From: Spirosoma montaniterrae | Lineage (GTDB): Bacteria > Bacteroidota > Bacteroidia > Cytophagales > Spirosomataceae | DNA: 64,000 bases | Reading direction: 5' to 3' | Assembly (NCBI RefSeq): GCF_001988955.1 | Contig: NZ_CP014263.1 | Span: forward strand, 3,001,001-3,065,000 | In this document: piece by piece, positions 50,409 to 59,186 of the stretch | Numbering within the stretch: the first letter of the stretch is position 1 | Layout of the letters: every line of letters begins with the position of its first letter | The notes under the pieces: model-generated | The model's input: the letters and a program-made list of their open reading frames with translations, nothing else | Databases searched by the model: none | What the model was told of the DNA's origin: nothing | Program-made: the position numbers and the translations under genes

Positions 50409-51407
50409 CTACCGGCTTGCAACCAGTTTCGATTTAGGGGTAAAATGCGTCACGGCATTGTTTACGGGCTTCAGTGTACGCAGGTACGCATAAATGGCCC
50501 CCAAATCCTGCTCCGACATACCGCCATACATCGCCCACGGCATAATGGTATTGAACTCATTCTGAGCTACTGTCGGGCTAACGTATCTTTCGTGCGTGTG
50601 TGCCTTAAAACGGGCAATGAACGCGTCACAAGTCATGTTCAGAATGCCGGTAGCGTGGGGCGTCAGGTTAGCCGACCGCACCGTGCCGGTTGGTATCGGG
50701 AACACGCGCCCGCCTGCCATTTCCATACCCGGCAGCGGTTGTCCTTTGTCGTCGGCGGGTGTGTGGCAATCGGTGCAGGAAGCGAACGTAGTCAGGTAGT
50801 TGCCATACGCAACCGTATCGGCAGGGTTGGGCCGCTTGCCGAGTGCAGCTTTGGTAGGTATGGTGTTGATAATGAAATTCATCGGGAAGTCAGGTTCAGC
50901 CGCCGGTATCTTGTTTGGAATCGGCTTCAGGCTGCGGAGATACGCAATGATGTCGTAAATATCTTCCGGGTCCATCCTGGCGTAACTCTGGTAGGGCATC
51001 ACCGGAAACAACGCCCGTCCGTCGCGGTTGACGCCTGTGGTAATGGCCCGAAAGATTTCGCCGTCGGTCCAACTGCCGAGACTGGCCGGGGTAATATTGG
51101 CTGCGTAGAAGTTTCCCGGAAAGCCCATTTCGCGGACAAACGCTTCGCCCCCTTTACCCTCTGTGCCGGGCACCATTGGCCCCGCCAGTTTTGTGAAATC
51201 GCGCGTGGAATGGCAGTCGATACAGGCTGCTACATGATTGGCTAAGTACCGCCCATGTTCAATCTGAGCAGTTGTGGGTTTGATTGCCAGTTTAGGAGCC
51301 GGCCCAACGTTTGGCAGGGCCAGTTTCACATAAGACAGGCCCGCAACGACTATAATAACGATGACCCCTACGAGGCCAAGAGCAAGTTTAAGTAATCGCT
51401 TTTTCAT
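50409..51407 (-). CDS. Di-heme cytochrome c
   Basis: A 332-residue protein with one N-terminal membrane anchor (LALGLVGVIVIIVVAGL) and two heme-binding sites, CIDCH (about residue 61) and CTDCH (about 215). It has distal methionines in GPMVPG and MAGGRVFPI. It is of the kind that passes electrons from periplasmic dehydrogenases such as aldehyde or isoquinoline oxidoreductases, so the IorAB pair at 60185-62799 is one possible partner, although it is far away. Confidence 0.88.
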   Translation of the reverse strand: MKKRLLKLALGLVGVIVIIVVAGLSYVKLALPNVGPAPKLAIKPTTAQIEHGRYLANHVAACIDCHSTRDFTKLAGPMVPGTEGKGGEAFVREMGFPGNFYAANITPASLGSWTDGEIFRAITTGVNRDGRALFPVMPYQSYARMDPEDIYDIIAYLRSLKPIPNKIPAAEPDFPMNFIINTIPTKAALGKRPNPADTVAYGNYLTTFASCTDCHTPADDKGQPLPGMEMAGGRVFPIPTGTVRSANLTPHATGILNMTCDAFIARFKAHTHERYVSPTVAQNEFNTIMPWAMYGGMSEQDLGAIYAYLRTLKPVNNAVTHFTPKSKLVASR

Positions 51408-51510
51408 CCGGTTAAAAGAGGAATTGTGGGAAAGTCGACAATTAACAGCGTAAGGATATGAAGTGGTAGAGAAATTAAGTAAGCGGTATAGACTCTTTAT
51501 TGACAGGGTA

Positions 51511-51545
51511 TAAAAAAGCCGGACAGGCTTATGCCCATCCGGCTT
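51511..51545 (-). terminator. Terminator after the 360-aa gene
   Basis: AAGCCGGA (51516-51523) pairs with TCCGGCTT (51538-51545) around a 14-nt loop. On the minus strand it ends in TTTTTTA. Confidence 0.8.
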
Positions 51546-51569
51546 GTATGCCGTTGTTAATCAGAACAT

Positions 51570-52652
51570 TCAGGCAGCCATGCGATAAGCAGGTTCGTCA
51601 TCTTGCTGCGGCTGTTCGAGCATCGGTGCAATGATGGTATTCATTCGTTCGCGCACAAAACTTTCCTGTAAATAGGAAGGTAATTTTGCCACCAACTGCC
51701 GGTACGCCATCATACCGAGTGACTTTGCAATGTACGCTTCGTGCACGCTGTTTACGTGAGAAACAATATTCACAAGGCTCTGGTGAAACAGCTTCACATC
51801 AATCTCTGAGTCGACAAACCGCTCAATCTCGCGGTTGGTCGAGGAGATGCGCAGGCGGCTCAACATGTCGAAATACGTGGTATAGCCAATCTGCTTCGCC
51901 AACTGCTTATATTGCTCAACGCTGAATTTCTGTAAAATCTCGCCTGTTTTGGGACTACGCAGGGCCGTTTTCGGATTATTCTGGATAGCATTGCGCAACG
52001 CCCTGACGCGCTGATCGCGGGTGGTTTTGAGGAACTGCGCCAGCTCGGCCTGCGCCGATCCCGCCCGCGATGGCAACAACAATTCGCTGCGGCCCGGAAC
52101 GGCAAATCGCTTCGCCATTGGCAACCGCTGAATACGGTAGCTGTTGATGGGGCCGAGCGCGTAATAGCCAATAGAGGCCGGGTAATAGCCCCGGACAACC
52201 ATGTTGCCAATGCGCTTACGGATAATTTCTTCGTTACTCACATTCACGCCCTGCACAGCCAGAAACGCCCGTGCGCTAAACAACGCGCTGTAGTATGCCT
52301 GCGGAAAGGTCCAGTGCAGCGAGCTTTGCAGATACTGCTCATCGTTGACAACGGGCGTAATCCGTAGGGCGTATTCGGCACTCCAGCTATTCAACAGCAG
52401 TTTCTCCAGTGCCCGGCGGGTATCGTCGGTATGGCGTCCATAAAACTGCTGAAACACGGGGAACTTAGCCACATCGAGCAGGTCATTCTGATGCTGAATG
52501 TGGTAGTCCATTGCAAAAAAATGGTTCAAAAACACCTGGGCCGGAATCGATCTCCGCCAGTTCTCATCGTGCGGCAGCGCGCCAGTCGGAGCCGTTGCAA
52601 GCGGTGCCTGATCGGTCGGGGAATGCATCGAAACGCTGGTTATCTGTGTCAT
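51570..52652 (-). CDS. Unrecognised helical protein, 360 residues
   Basis: A soluble, mainly helical protein with no signal peptide. FPQAYYSALFSARAFLAVQG (residues about 115-135) resembles the central helix of HEPN-fold proteins, but no R-x4-6-H is clear. The rest (QFLKTTRDQRVRALRNAIQ, VSHVNSVHEAYIAKSLGMM) is charged and helical. It stands alone with its own terminator. I cannot assign a function. Confidence 0.6.
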   Translation of the reverse strand: MTQITSVSMHSPTDQAPLATAPTGALPHDENWRRSIPAQVFLNHFFAMDYHIQHQNDLLDVAKFPVFQQFYGRHTDDTRRALEKLLLNSWSAEYALRITPVVNDEQYLQSSLHWTFPQAYYSALFSARAFLAVQGVNVSNEEIIRKRIGNMVVRGYYPASIGYYALGPINSYRIQRLPMAKRFAVPGRSELLLPSRAGSAQAELAQFLKTTRDQRVRALRNAIQNNPKTALRSPKTGEILQKFSVEQYKQLAKQIGYTTYFDMLSRLRISSTNREIERFVDSEIDVKLFHQSLVNIVSHVNSVHEAYIAKSLGMMAYRQLVAKLPSYLQESFVRERMNTIIAPMLEQPQQDDEPAYRMAA

Positions 52653-52855
52653 ACTTTATTAACGAAAAAGGCGTTTTCAACGTTCAAATTTTATCAACTA
52701 TTTTCTTATCGTAATACACTGAAATACAGTTGTTTATCTATGATTTTTTAACAACTTTCCAACCCTGTTTTTATACCCTTTCCGAACGAGCCACAGCGTC
52801 TTTTTTCAGCCTGAGAATGGCACTATATCGAGGGTTTTTCCGTTAGCATCAAACA

Positions 52856-53779
52856 ATGATTTCAACTCGAAAACAGTTTATTTTTTTCGGCATACTGCTG
52901 CTTGTCAGGCCGCTGTTTCATCCTGTTCAGGCACAAACGAACCGCCGGTCGGCAGCGGTTAGCCCAGCGGCTTCTGTTGAAGGAGCGGTACTTGATGCCG
53001 TTTCCCAGAAGGGAATCGCCAACGCCACTCTTCAGGCCAAAACAGCAGAGGGAAGTGTGCGCACAAAAACCGTGTCGGCCTACGATGGCACGTTTGCCCT
53101 GCGCGGGCTTGACCCCCGAAAACAATACCAGCTTGTTATTAAGGCCAGCGGCTACGAGTCGGTCGAACAGCCATTTACGTTTACCTCGGCTACTGCCGAC
53201 CGGGTGTACGGCAAAAAAATTCTGCTCCAGCCCAGCAGTAAACCCGTTGCCGGGAAGTCGGCCACATCCACTACGGGGGGTGCTGTTTTTACGGCAAATC
53301 AGGCGGTGCCCGAAATCATGGTTAAGGCTACGGCTTCGCCCGGTTCGGGTAGCAATGGCAATCAGCGCGTTACGCCACCGAAAACGTTAGACGCCAAAGT
53401 GGTTTTTTCGCCCCCGCTCACGGTGGCTCCTCCCGGCAAAACTACCCAGCTAAAAGCCATTCAGTTCGTGCAGAGCAAAGCCGACCTGCTACCTGATGCC
53501 CAGCCTGCGCTGGAGCAACTGCTGGCGTTTATGCGTAGTCGGCCCACCGTTGAGATTTTGCTGGCGGGCCATACCGACAATCAGGGTGATTTTGACGAAA
53601 ATGTACGGCTTTCGCAGCAGCGCGTCGACGTGGTAAAGGCGTATCTGGTACAGAATGGCATTGCCGCAAACCGAATCGCTACACGCGGCTACGGCCCTAC
53701 CCGACCCATTGGCAATAACAACAAAGAAGCCACCCGGCAGCAGAACCGGCGCGTTGAACTGGTTATCACAAAGGAATAA
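52856..53779 (+). CDS. OmpA-family protein with carboxypeptidase-regulatory-like domain
   Basis: A 307-residue exported protein with a signal peptide (ending VQAQ). Residues about 40-125 are a CarboxypepD_reg/CNA-B-like beta domain (GIANATLQAKTAEGSVRTK). A Ser/Gly-rich linker follows. About 200-305 form the OmpA domain (GHTDNQGDFDENVRLSQQR, and ATRQQNRRVEL). It lacks the PD40 propeller of the protein at 437-2473 but has the same end. Peptidoglycan-binding. Confidence 0.87.
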   Translation: MISTRKQFIFFGILLLVRPLFHPVQAQTNRRSAAVSPAASVEGAVLDAVSQKGIANATLQAKTAEGSVRTKTVSAYDGTFALRGLDPRKQYQLVIKASGYESVEQPFTFTSATADRVYGKKILLQPSSKPVAGKSATSTTGGAVFTANQAVPEIMVKATASPGSGSNGNQRVTPPKTLDAKVVFSPPLTVAPPGKTTQLKAIQFVQSKADLLPDAQPALEQLLAFMRSRPTVEILLAGHTDNQGDFDENVRLSQQRVDVVKAYLVQNGIAANRIATRGYGPTRPIGNNNKEATRQQNRRVELVITKE

Positions 53780-53861
53780 GTTGGAGGCAGGCACTTAACA
53801 TTTAGGCTACAGTTGAGTTTTGAAGGTACTTGTTTATCCACCAAAATCCTCAACGAAAGCT

Positions 53862-54404
53862 ATGAGCGTGCAATCGAATGACGACGAACCCGCTGGGGAC
53901 GTACTCAACTCAAATACAACATATGACATTGTTGTCAGCCCCACCGGCCTGATCACCGAGTTGTCGGACACGGTCGATGCGATGGACGGAGCCGAGGTGG
54001 AAGTAGTTGAAATTGTAAACGAGGCCGACGGCACCAATATCGAACTGACCATTATAGAAGAGCCAACCAATCAGCCGGGCGTTACCAGCGTAGATCGGTT
54101 TATTGAAATAGAAGGTATTGGTCATAAAGTAGCCGAGATGCTGACGAAGGCGGGCATTCTGAAGTTTTCGCAGTTGGCCGAAACACCCATTGAGCGGATT
54201 CGCGAGATATTGGCCGCATCGGGCACGTTTTACCGCATCTACGACGCCACCCATTGGCAGAACGTAGAGACGCAAGATTTTGCGTCTCAATCTCAACCAC
54301 AAGATTTTGCGTCTCAACCTCAACCACAAGATATTACCTCGTCACGTGCGACGACCGAGCCAAAGCCCACCGACGACCAGCCCCGTTCCAACAAACGTGA
54401 ATAG
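53862..54404 (+). CDS. Helix-hairpin-helix-containing acidic protein with repeated tail
   Basis: A protein of about 180 residues. After an acidic beta-like region, residues about 80-135 hold IEGIGHKVAEMLTKAGI and FSQLAETPIERIREIL, a helix-hairpin-helix fold that often contacts nucleic acid. The tail contains the unit QDFASQ-x-QP twice, encoded by a 27-bp tandem repeat that includes a palindrome (54264-54327). A TTG at 53820 could extend it by 14 residues, but the ATG at 53862 is likelier. The 3' end overlaps the convergent transporter gene by 63 nt. Confidence 0.6.
   Translation: MSVQSNDDEPAGDVLNSNTTYDIVVSPTGLITELSDTVDAMDGAEVEVVEIVNEADGTNIELTIIEEPTNQPGVTSVDRFIEIEGIGHKVAEMLTKAGILKFSQLAETPIERIREILAASGTFYRIYDATHWQNVETQDFASQSQPQDFASQPQPQDITSSRATTEPKPTDDQPRSNKRE
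54264..54327. repeat. Palindrome and 27-bp tandem repeat inside a gene
   Basis: GAGACGCAA (54267-54275) pairs perfectly with TTGCGTCTC (54280-54288), 4-nt loop. The 27-bp unit beginning AAGATTTTGCGTCTCAA occurs at 54274-54300 and 54301-54327, with the start of a third copy afterwards. Because 27 is a multiple of three, the reading frame is kept. Confidence 0.8.
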
Positions 54405-55199
54405 CGTAATTGGCTCATCGAGTAATACATACGAGTATAGAAATCCGAAAATTGGGCATAAAAACAGCCACAGCGACGCCCGCACAGGGTCTTGGCGGAC
54501 AAGATAAAACCAAAGCTGCAACGCGGCCACCGACACCGGAACAATAAGCCAGAACACTGCTCCCCAAAAACGACCATCGTATTGGGCCATGCCGAAATCA
54601 GCAAACGCCAGCGTAAAGGGTAGCAGTAACAGGCCGCCAATCAGCACCTGCCAGCCGTTGATAACGAGGCTCGGCAACCGCCAGTCGAAGCGGGCGTAGT
54701 ACACGGTTGCGGCTGATACCGACACCATGCCAATCAGCAGAATCAGCAGTCCCCCAACCGTAGCATGGGCATCCTGCAAGAGCGGATAGGTGGCTACCCC
54801 AACACCAGCCAGCCCCAGCAACAGCCCACCGATTTCGTTCGGACGCGGCACCCGACGCAGCCATAGTGCCGACAATAAGGCAATGAACAGCGGGTTTGTA
54901 GCGGTCGATAAGCTGCCGATACCCGCCGAAACTTCGCGCAGGGCCAACACAAACGCACCGAGATAAATGGTAGTGTTTAACAGGGCAAAGACCGTGAGCC
55001 GCCAAAATTCGATGCGTGTGGGCCAGCTATCTGCCGACCGCCGTAGCGTATACGCAACCAGCAGCATACCCGTTCCGGCAATGAAAAATCTGACATTTGC
55101 CAGAATGAGCGGATGCACCGACAGCACGCCAAACTTGGTAGCCGCCGACGCCGATGCCCATAAAGCCGCAAAGAGCACACCAGGGAGAAGTTGTTTCAT
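54342..55199 (-). CDS. EamA/DMT-family transporter
   Basis: A 285-residue permease of the drug/metabolite transporter superfamily, with ten hydrophobic helices in two EamA halves (LLPGVLFAALWASASAATKF, and LLILLIGMVSVSAATVYYA). It has a typical C-terminal YVLLDEPITLFTFVGTGLV. Substrate unknown. It overlaps the DUF5615 stop by ATGA, an odd partner for a toxin-type gene. Confidence 0.9.
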   Translation of the reverse strand: MKQLLPGVLFAALWASASAATKFGVLSVHPLILANVRFFIAGTGMLLVAYTLRRSADSWPTRIEFWRLTVFALLNTTIYLGAFVLALREVSAGIGSLSTATNPLFIALLSALWLRRVPRPNEIGGLLLGLAGVGVATYPLLQDAHATVGGLLILLIGMVSVSAATVYYARFDWRLPSLVINGWQVLIGGLLLLPFTLAFADFGMAQYDGRFWGAVFWLIVPVSVAALQLWFYLVRQDPVRASLWLFLCPIFGFLYSYVLLDEPITLFTFVGTGLVVGGLWLGRRT

Positions 55200-55552
55200 T
55201 GGCCTCCCCTAATGATACGCACCTTACGAGCAGTAAGCACTGTAAAAGCATCGACCAAATTCGTCATCTGCTTCTGAAATAAGTCCAGGATAAGCGTTGC
55301 TTTTTCCGGAGGTTTATACCCTTCTAAACGGTAAAAAACGACGCCCCGATGTGGTAAACCGAATTTATACCGCAACTCGCCAAAATCTTTATCGGCTGTG
55401 AGCAATACAGCATTTATACGAACAGCCTTTGCCAGTACATTCTCGTCAATTATGCCGAAATCATCTTCGGCAACAGCCGAAACGTCGAAGCCATGATCGC
55501 GCAGCAAATGAATAATTGGAAAGTCAACGTTCTCATCAGCCAGTATCTTCAT
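55196..55552 (-). CDS. DUF5615 PIN-like protein, likely toxin
   Basis: A 118-residue protein: MKILADENVDFPIIHLLRDH begins with the acidic Asp-Glu pair of the PIN-like fold. LLTADKDFGELRY and RHPHRGVVFYRL-like parts (GLPHRGVVFYRLEG) complete the motif set of DUF5615, often the toxin partner of DUF433. It is a predicted RNase. It overlaps the DUF433 stop as TAATG. Confidence 0.83.
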   Translation of the reverse strand: MKILADENVDFPIIHLLRDHGFDVSAVAEDDFGIIDENVLAKAVRINAVLLTADKDFGELRYKFGLPHRGVVFYRLEGYKPPEKATLILDLFQKQMTNLVDAFTVLTARKVRIIRGGQ

Positions 55553-55794
55553 TACGCAGCCACATCTACATCATCAAGTTCCTGATTGAGTGTGTAGGCC
55601 GCGTAACGCAGACAGGCCAGAATACCCTCACGAGTCAGATGTGGGTATGCTTCCAGAATATCATCAATCGTTTCCCCATAGCTCATACGGTCAACGATCA
55701 ACTCAACCGTGATGCGAGTTCCTTTAATTGTAGGTTTTCCCAACATTATACGCGGGTCAGATACAATATAATCCCGCCAATGTATAGCAGTCAT
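55552..55794 (-). CDS. DUF433 antitoxin
   Basis: An 80-residue protein: HWRDYIVSDPRIMLGKPTIK then TRITVELIVDRM, and EAYPHLTREGILACLRYAA. This is the DUF433 fold, with a helix-turn-helix that usually represses its own operon and neutralises a DUF5615 toxin. I placed the start at 55794; a -7-like TATCTTTG lies on the minus strand at 55813-55820. Confidence 0.85.
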   Translation of the reverse strand: MTAIHWRDYIVSDPRIMLGKPTIKGTRITVELIVDRMSYGETIDDILEAYPHLTREGILACLRYAAYTLNQELDDVDVAA

Positions 55795-55822
55795 AACACT
55801 GTTGATTTTGTACAAAGATACG

Positions 55823-57922
55823 CTAAAACCCAATCTTGCCCCGGGCTGGATTGCCTTTCCACCCGTTTCCTTTCTGCCCGGCGGCCCATTCGCGCATGTC
55901 GGCGAGTTCTTTCTCGAAACCGCCCGACAGAATCGGGAAACGTAGCCACGAGCGCGGGTCGAGGTTGTGGTCGTCGAGGTGGAAGCTTGGGGCGTAGCGT
56001 TCGCGTTTCCACTGGTTGCGGCTCCAGAGCTTGAAAAACCGCTCCACCCAGATCAGTAACTTATCGCGGTCATGCCGCCCGGCAAATTGTACTTCGGTTA
56101 ATTTCAGTACCTCAACGGGCGGCTGTTTGTCGCGAATGGCACTTAGCTCAATGGCGTTCAGCACGTCATACGGCATCAGGTCGTCTTCGTCGGTTTGTTT
56201 TTTGTCTAACGGGCGCAGTTCGGCGGTAGGTTGCAGGTTATTCACCGCGTGCAAACCGTTGACTTTGATTAGTTCGTCGGGCGTAAGGGGGCCAATGGCT
56301 AAACTCGTGCGGTCGGTAGGTTCGGTAACGTTGGTAATGTTCAGGCCCACCGTCTCGAGCCAAACGAGCCAACCGCGCAGAAAATGCTTATCGATACCCG
56401 TGATGGGGCTAATACTACCCGCCGTGTCTCCGTCCATGGTGGCGTAACCAACGGCGGCTTCGGAACGGTTCGACGTGCTGAGTAACAGGGCGTTGTTGAT
56501 GTTGGCGAGCATCCAGATAGATGGTGCCCGCACCCGCGCCTGAATGTTCTGCAACGCCAGATCGTCGGTGTTCCACGATAGTTTTCGCCCTAACTGCTTT
56601 TCTATCAGCCCGCGATAGGTTTCAACAAGCCCGTTGATGTTAATATTGAGGAACGTGGCTCCAATGTCTTCGGCTAATTCTTTGGCTGAGTTGAACGTAT
56701 CGTCCGACGAATTTTCAGTACCCTGATACATCACCGTCAGCAGTTTACCCACCATCGCTTCGGGCGTGTCGCAGTCCTGAATAGCCCGGATGTAGCCAAG
56801 TTTTTTCTTGATGCCCGCAATACCGATATTCTGTACGGCCATCCGAATCATCAAAAACACGGTAGCCGCAATCGCCGACGAATCGGCCCCGCCACTCAAA
56901 CTCAGCACGTAGCCCTGCGACCGGCTTTTACGCAGATAATCGAACAAACCGAGAGCTACGGCCCTGGCAAACTCTTCTTCTTTCAGGTAGCCGCCCCGCT
57001 CCCAGCCTTCAAGTTGAGCTTTCTGAATAACAGGCGCAACCTCCGGCCAGTCGAAACGGTCTGACACGCGCAGGTTGGGCAGGGCAAGGGCCAGATTACC
57101 CCGGTTCTGCACCTGATTGAGCCGGGTCGCTTCTACGTCGATTACCGCCGGAACGATTACGAAATCCTGATAACTCAACCGCGCACCCGACACCAGCAAT
57201 TCGCCATTCGAGGCTACCATCGCATCGCCATCGAAAATGACCCGGCCAGCTTCGTTGCCCAGCAGGTTCGTATAGATGTAACTCACACCAAACGACCGGC
57301 TCGCGTCGATAACAAACCGCTCCCGCGTCTGCGACTTAAAAAACGCGAAATGACTGGCCGATGGATTCAGGATAATATCGACTCCGCGTTCATACAACGC
57401 CCGGCCCGGTCGGTTGGCAATCCAGGCATCTTCGCAAATCTCAAACCCGACACGTATGCCCGACAGATCGAATACCAAATCGCCGAATGGGTAACTAAAA
57501 TCGCCGATTTTTATTTCGTCACGCAGGCCGACTTGCCAGGGCTGAAACCACCGGGTTTCGTAGTGCAGGCCGTTGTTTGCGAGGTATTGCTTCACGGCAA
57601 AGCCCAGAATTCGCTTGTTGACAATCAGGCAGGCTGTATCGTAGGTTCGGTTGTTGTGCCGCAGCGGCAGACTCACTGCCACCACAATGTCGTGCGTGTG
57701 TTCTACAACATCCAGCAGCGACGCAATTGACTGATCAATCGTATTTTGTGCATAGAAAGCATCCTCACAGCCATAGCCCGAAATACAGAGCTCGGGCAAG
57801 CAGAGCAGGCTCACGCTTTGTTGCCGGGCCGCTTCGATGGCGTCGATAATGTTTTGTTGGTTATGTTCCCACGCAAGCGGGGTCTGGTTCAGCACACCAG
57901 CGGCTACTTTAATGAGTTTCAT
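55823..57922 (-). CDS. nadE: Glutamine-dependent NAD+ synthetase
   Basis: A 699-residue enzyme that makes NAD+ from deamido-NAD+, ATP and glutamine. The N-terminal nitrilase-type glutaminase (residues 1-290) has CLPELCISGYGCED (Glu) and VGFEICEDAW (nucleophile Cys). The C-terminal synthetase has the ATP loop LSLSGGADSSAIA and STSNRSEAAVGYATMDGDT. The end continues with a basic tail after ERYAPSFHLDDHNLDPRSW. Standard long form. Confidence 0.96.
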   Translation of the reverse strand: MKLIKVAAGVLNQTPLAWEHNQQNIIDAIEAARQQSVSLLCLPELCISGYGCEDAFYAQNTIDQSIASLLDVVEHTHDIVVAVSLPLRHNNRTYDTACLIVNKRILGFAVKQYLANNGLHYETRWFQPWQVGLRDEIKIGDFSYPFGDLVFDLSGIRVGFEICEDAWIANRPGRALYERGVDIILNPSASHFAFFKSQTRERFVIDASRSFGVSYIYTNLLGNEAGRVIFDGDAMVASNGELLVSGARLSYQDFVIVPAVIDVEATRLNQVQNRGNLALALPNLRVSDRFDWPEVAPVIQKAQLEGWERGGYLKEEEFARAVALGLFDYLRKSRSQGYVLSLSGGADSSAIAATVFLMIRMAVQNIGIAGIKKKLGYIRAIQDCDTPEAMVGKLLTVMYQGTENSSDDTFNSAKELAEDIGATFLNININGLVETYRGLIEKQLGRKLSWNTDDLALQNIQARVRAPSIWMLANINNALLLSTSNRSEAAVGYATMDGDTAGSISPITGIDKHFLRGWLVWLETVGLNITNVTEPTDRTSLAIGPLTPDELIKVNGLHAVNNLQPTAELRPLDKKQTDEDDLMPYDVLNAIELSAIRDKQPPVEVLKLTEVQFAGRHDRDKLLIWVERFFKLWSRNQWKRERYAPSFHLDDHNLDPRSWLRFPILSGGFEKELADMREWAAGQKGNGWKGNPARGKIGF

Positions 57923-57924
57923 GG

Positions 57925-57960
57925 ATGGCGAAAGGGCGAAAGCGTGAACGAGCGAATGTT
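57925..57960. repeat. Half of an 8-bp tandem-repeat element
   Basis: Directly upstream of nadE, GCGAAAGG, GCGAAAGC, GTGAACGA, GCGAATGT form four 8-bp units. No complementary right arm follows within 120 nt. It looks like one arm of the hairpin elements seen elsewhere. Confidence 0.5.
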
Positions 57961-58064
57961 TAACTCGGTCCCAGCGCGTTTATACACATGTAACAAAGAT
58001 GAAGACGGAAAGGATTATTTTATAAAAAAGGCTGAGCCAAGCCGTATTGACCCAAATATCTCTC

Positions 58065-58556
58065 TCACCTCAGCATTAAATAATGCAATTCGCCCTGCTT
58101 GATGCCAGCACAGCGCATCAACACGATAGGCAATGAAAGCTTGTAACGGTTCTGGAAGTATTGCGCTAATCGGTCCAGGTGACGAATTGCTTTAGCTAAG
58201 TGCTTATCATAGGTGTAGGCTGCCTGCCCAGCTCCTATCTGTCCGTCTTTCTCATTTACCAAATACCGCGACCGACGCGACAACATTTGCAGAGAAATGT
58301 ATGCCGCATATTCGTCTTCGGGAAGTTTTGAGGGCGATGCTGCTCTCTGTGGGTTCAGGGCGTGTTTCGCGTCTGTGTGGCTTCGGTATTGCAGGCTGAA
58401 CGTTGCCAGATGGGCGTTAACCAAATGTAGAGCTGTGTAGAAACAGACTGTTACTTGCCAGTCTATGCAGTTCTGAACCGATGTATTATCATTAATTGAC
58501 GACAAAAAGTGGAGATTATGCTGAGCCTGTTTGATATGCTCGTCAAATGTTGCCAA
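58065..58556 (-). CDS. HEPN-like protein, candidate toxin
   Basis: A 163-residue all-helical protein. QVTVCFYTALHLVNAHL (residues about 34-50) fits the HEPN core helix, and RSHTDAKH gives an R-x6-H motif of the metal-free HEPN RNase type. The C-terminal half, LAKAIRHLDRLAQYFQNRYK, completes the bundle. It is encoded 15 nt after a 152-aa partner of unknown family. The layout is that of a toxin-antitoxin pair. Confidence 0.6.
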   Translation of the reverse strand: MATFDEHIKQAQHNLHFLSSINDNTSVQNCIDWQVTVCFYTALHLVNAHLATFSLQYRSHTDAKHALNPQRAASPSKLPEDEYAAYISLQMLSRRSRYLVNEKDGQIGAGQAAYTYDKHLAKAIRHLDRLAQYFQNRYKLSLPIVLMRCAGIKQGELHYLMLR

Positions 58557-58571
58557 CGCGAATATGGAAAT

Positions 58572-59030
58572 TTAATCAATGAAAATTTGATAATGATTTG
58601 GAACAGGCATTCCATCGTTGGCTTCCACGAGCATAGTGGTCATATCGAAGCCAAAATCATGATACTTTGCGTTAATTCGGGCTTCTGTCAAAATCAGAAA
58701 ACGCTCCATTTCGGCATCATCATCGCTGATTTCAGCCCAAACTAAAACCTCTGAATCATTGAAATCAAACGCCAGTTTGCGTGGCTGCCGCTTGCCCAGC
58801 AGTTGTATGTAATCGACAATAATCTTGCCCACAAAGTGCTTTTGAGCAGTCACTTTGTGAAGAAAACCCATCTGATCGTCATTTCCAGAAAGAACAATCT
58901 TGTAGAAGTTCGTTAACTCTGGCGATGCTGTCTCAGTCTCTAATTGGACCTGATGTGAGCGAAGCATGGCGACTAATTGATCGAACCAGGGGTCTAAGTT
59001 AGTCTTGGTTGGTTCCAATGTAGGCGTCAT
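58572..59030 (-). CDS. Partner of the HEPN-like protein, unknown family
   Basis: A 152-residue protein with no recognised domain. Notable is the conserved-looking acidic stretch KLAFDFNDSEVLVWAEISDD (residues about 82-102) and YHDFGFDMTTMLVEANDG. It starts 29 nt downstream of a promoter covered by a perfect 9-bp palindrome (59060-59083), as expected for an autoregulated pair. It may be the antitoxin or an activator of the HEPN protein. Confidence 0.55.
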   Translation of the reverse strand: MTPTLEPTKTNLDPWFDQLVAMLRSHQVQLETETASPELTNFYKIVLSGNDDQMGFLHKVTAQKHFVGKIIVDYIQLLGKRQPRKLAFDFNDSEVLVWAEISDDDAEMERFLILTEARINAKYHDFGFDMTTMLVEANDGMPVPNHYQIFID

Positions 59031-59058
59031 AAGTAAGAATAGGTTTCGTAGCGTAAAG

Positions 59059-59087
59059 CAAAAGTAATGGTAATATTACTTTTACAA
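59059..59087 (-). promoter_or_regulatory. Promoter overlapped by a perfect palindrome
   Basis: Minus strand: -33 TTG (59085-59087), 18-nt spacer, -7 TACTTTTG (59059-59066). AAAAGTAAT (59060-59068) and ATTACTTTT (59075-59083) form a 9-bp inverted repeat over the -7 element and spacer, an ideal place for a repressor. Confidence 0.7.
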
Positions 59088-59186
59088 CGATGCTGAACTG
59101 GAATAGTTTCACGAACAGTTATAGGTTCCACGCTTTATTATGACCGTCTTCAATACTGGATTGGCAAGATTTAGCAACCACCATCT

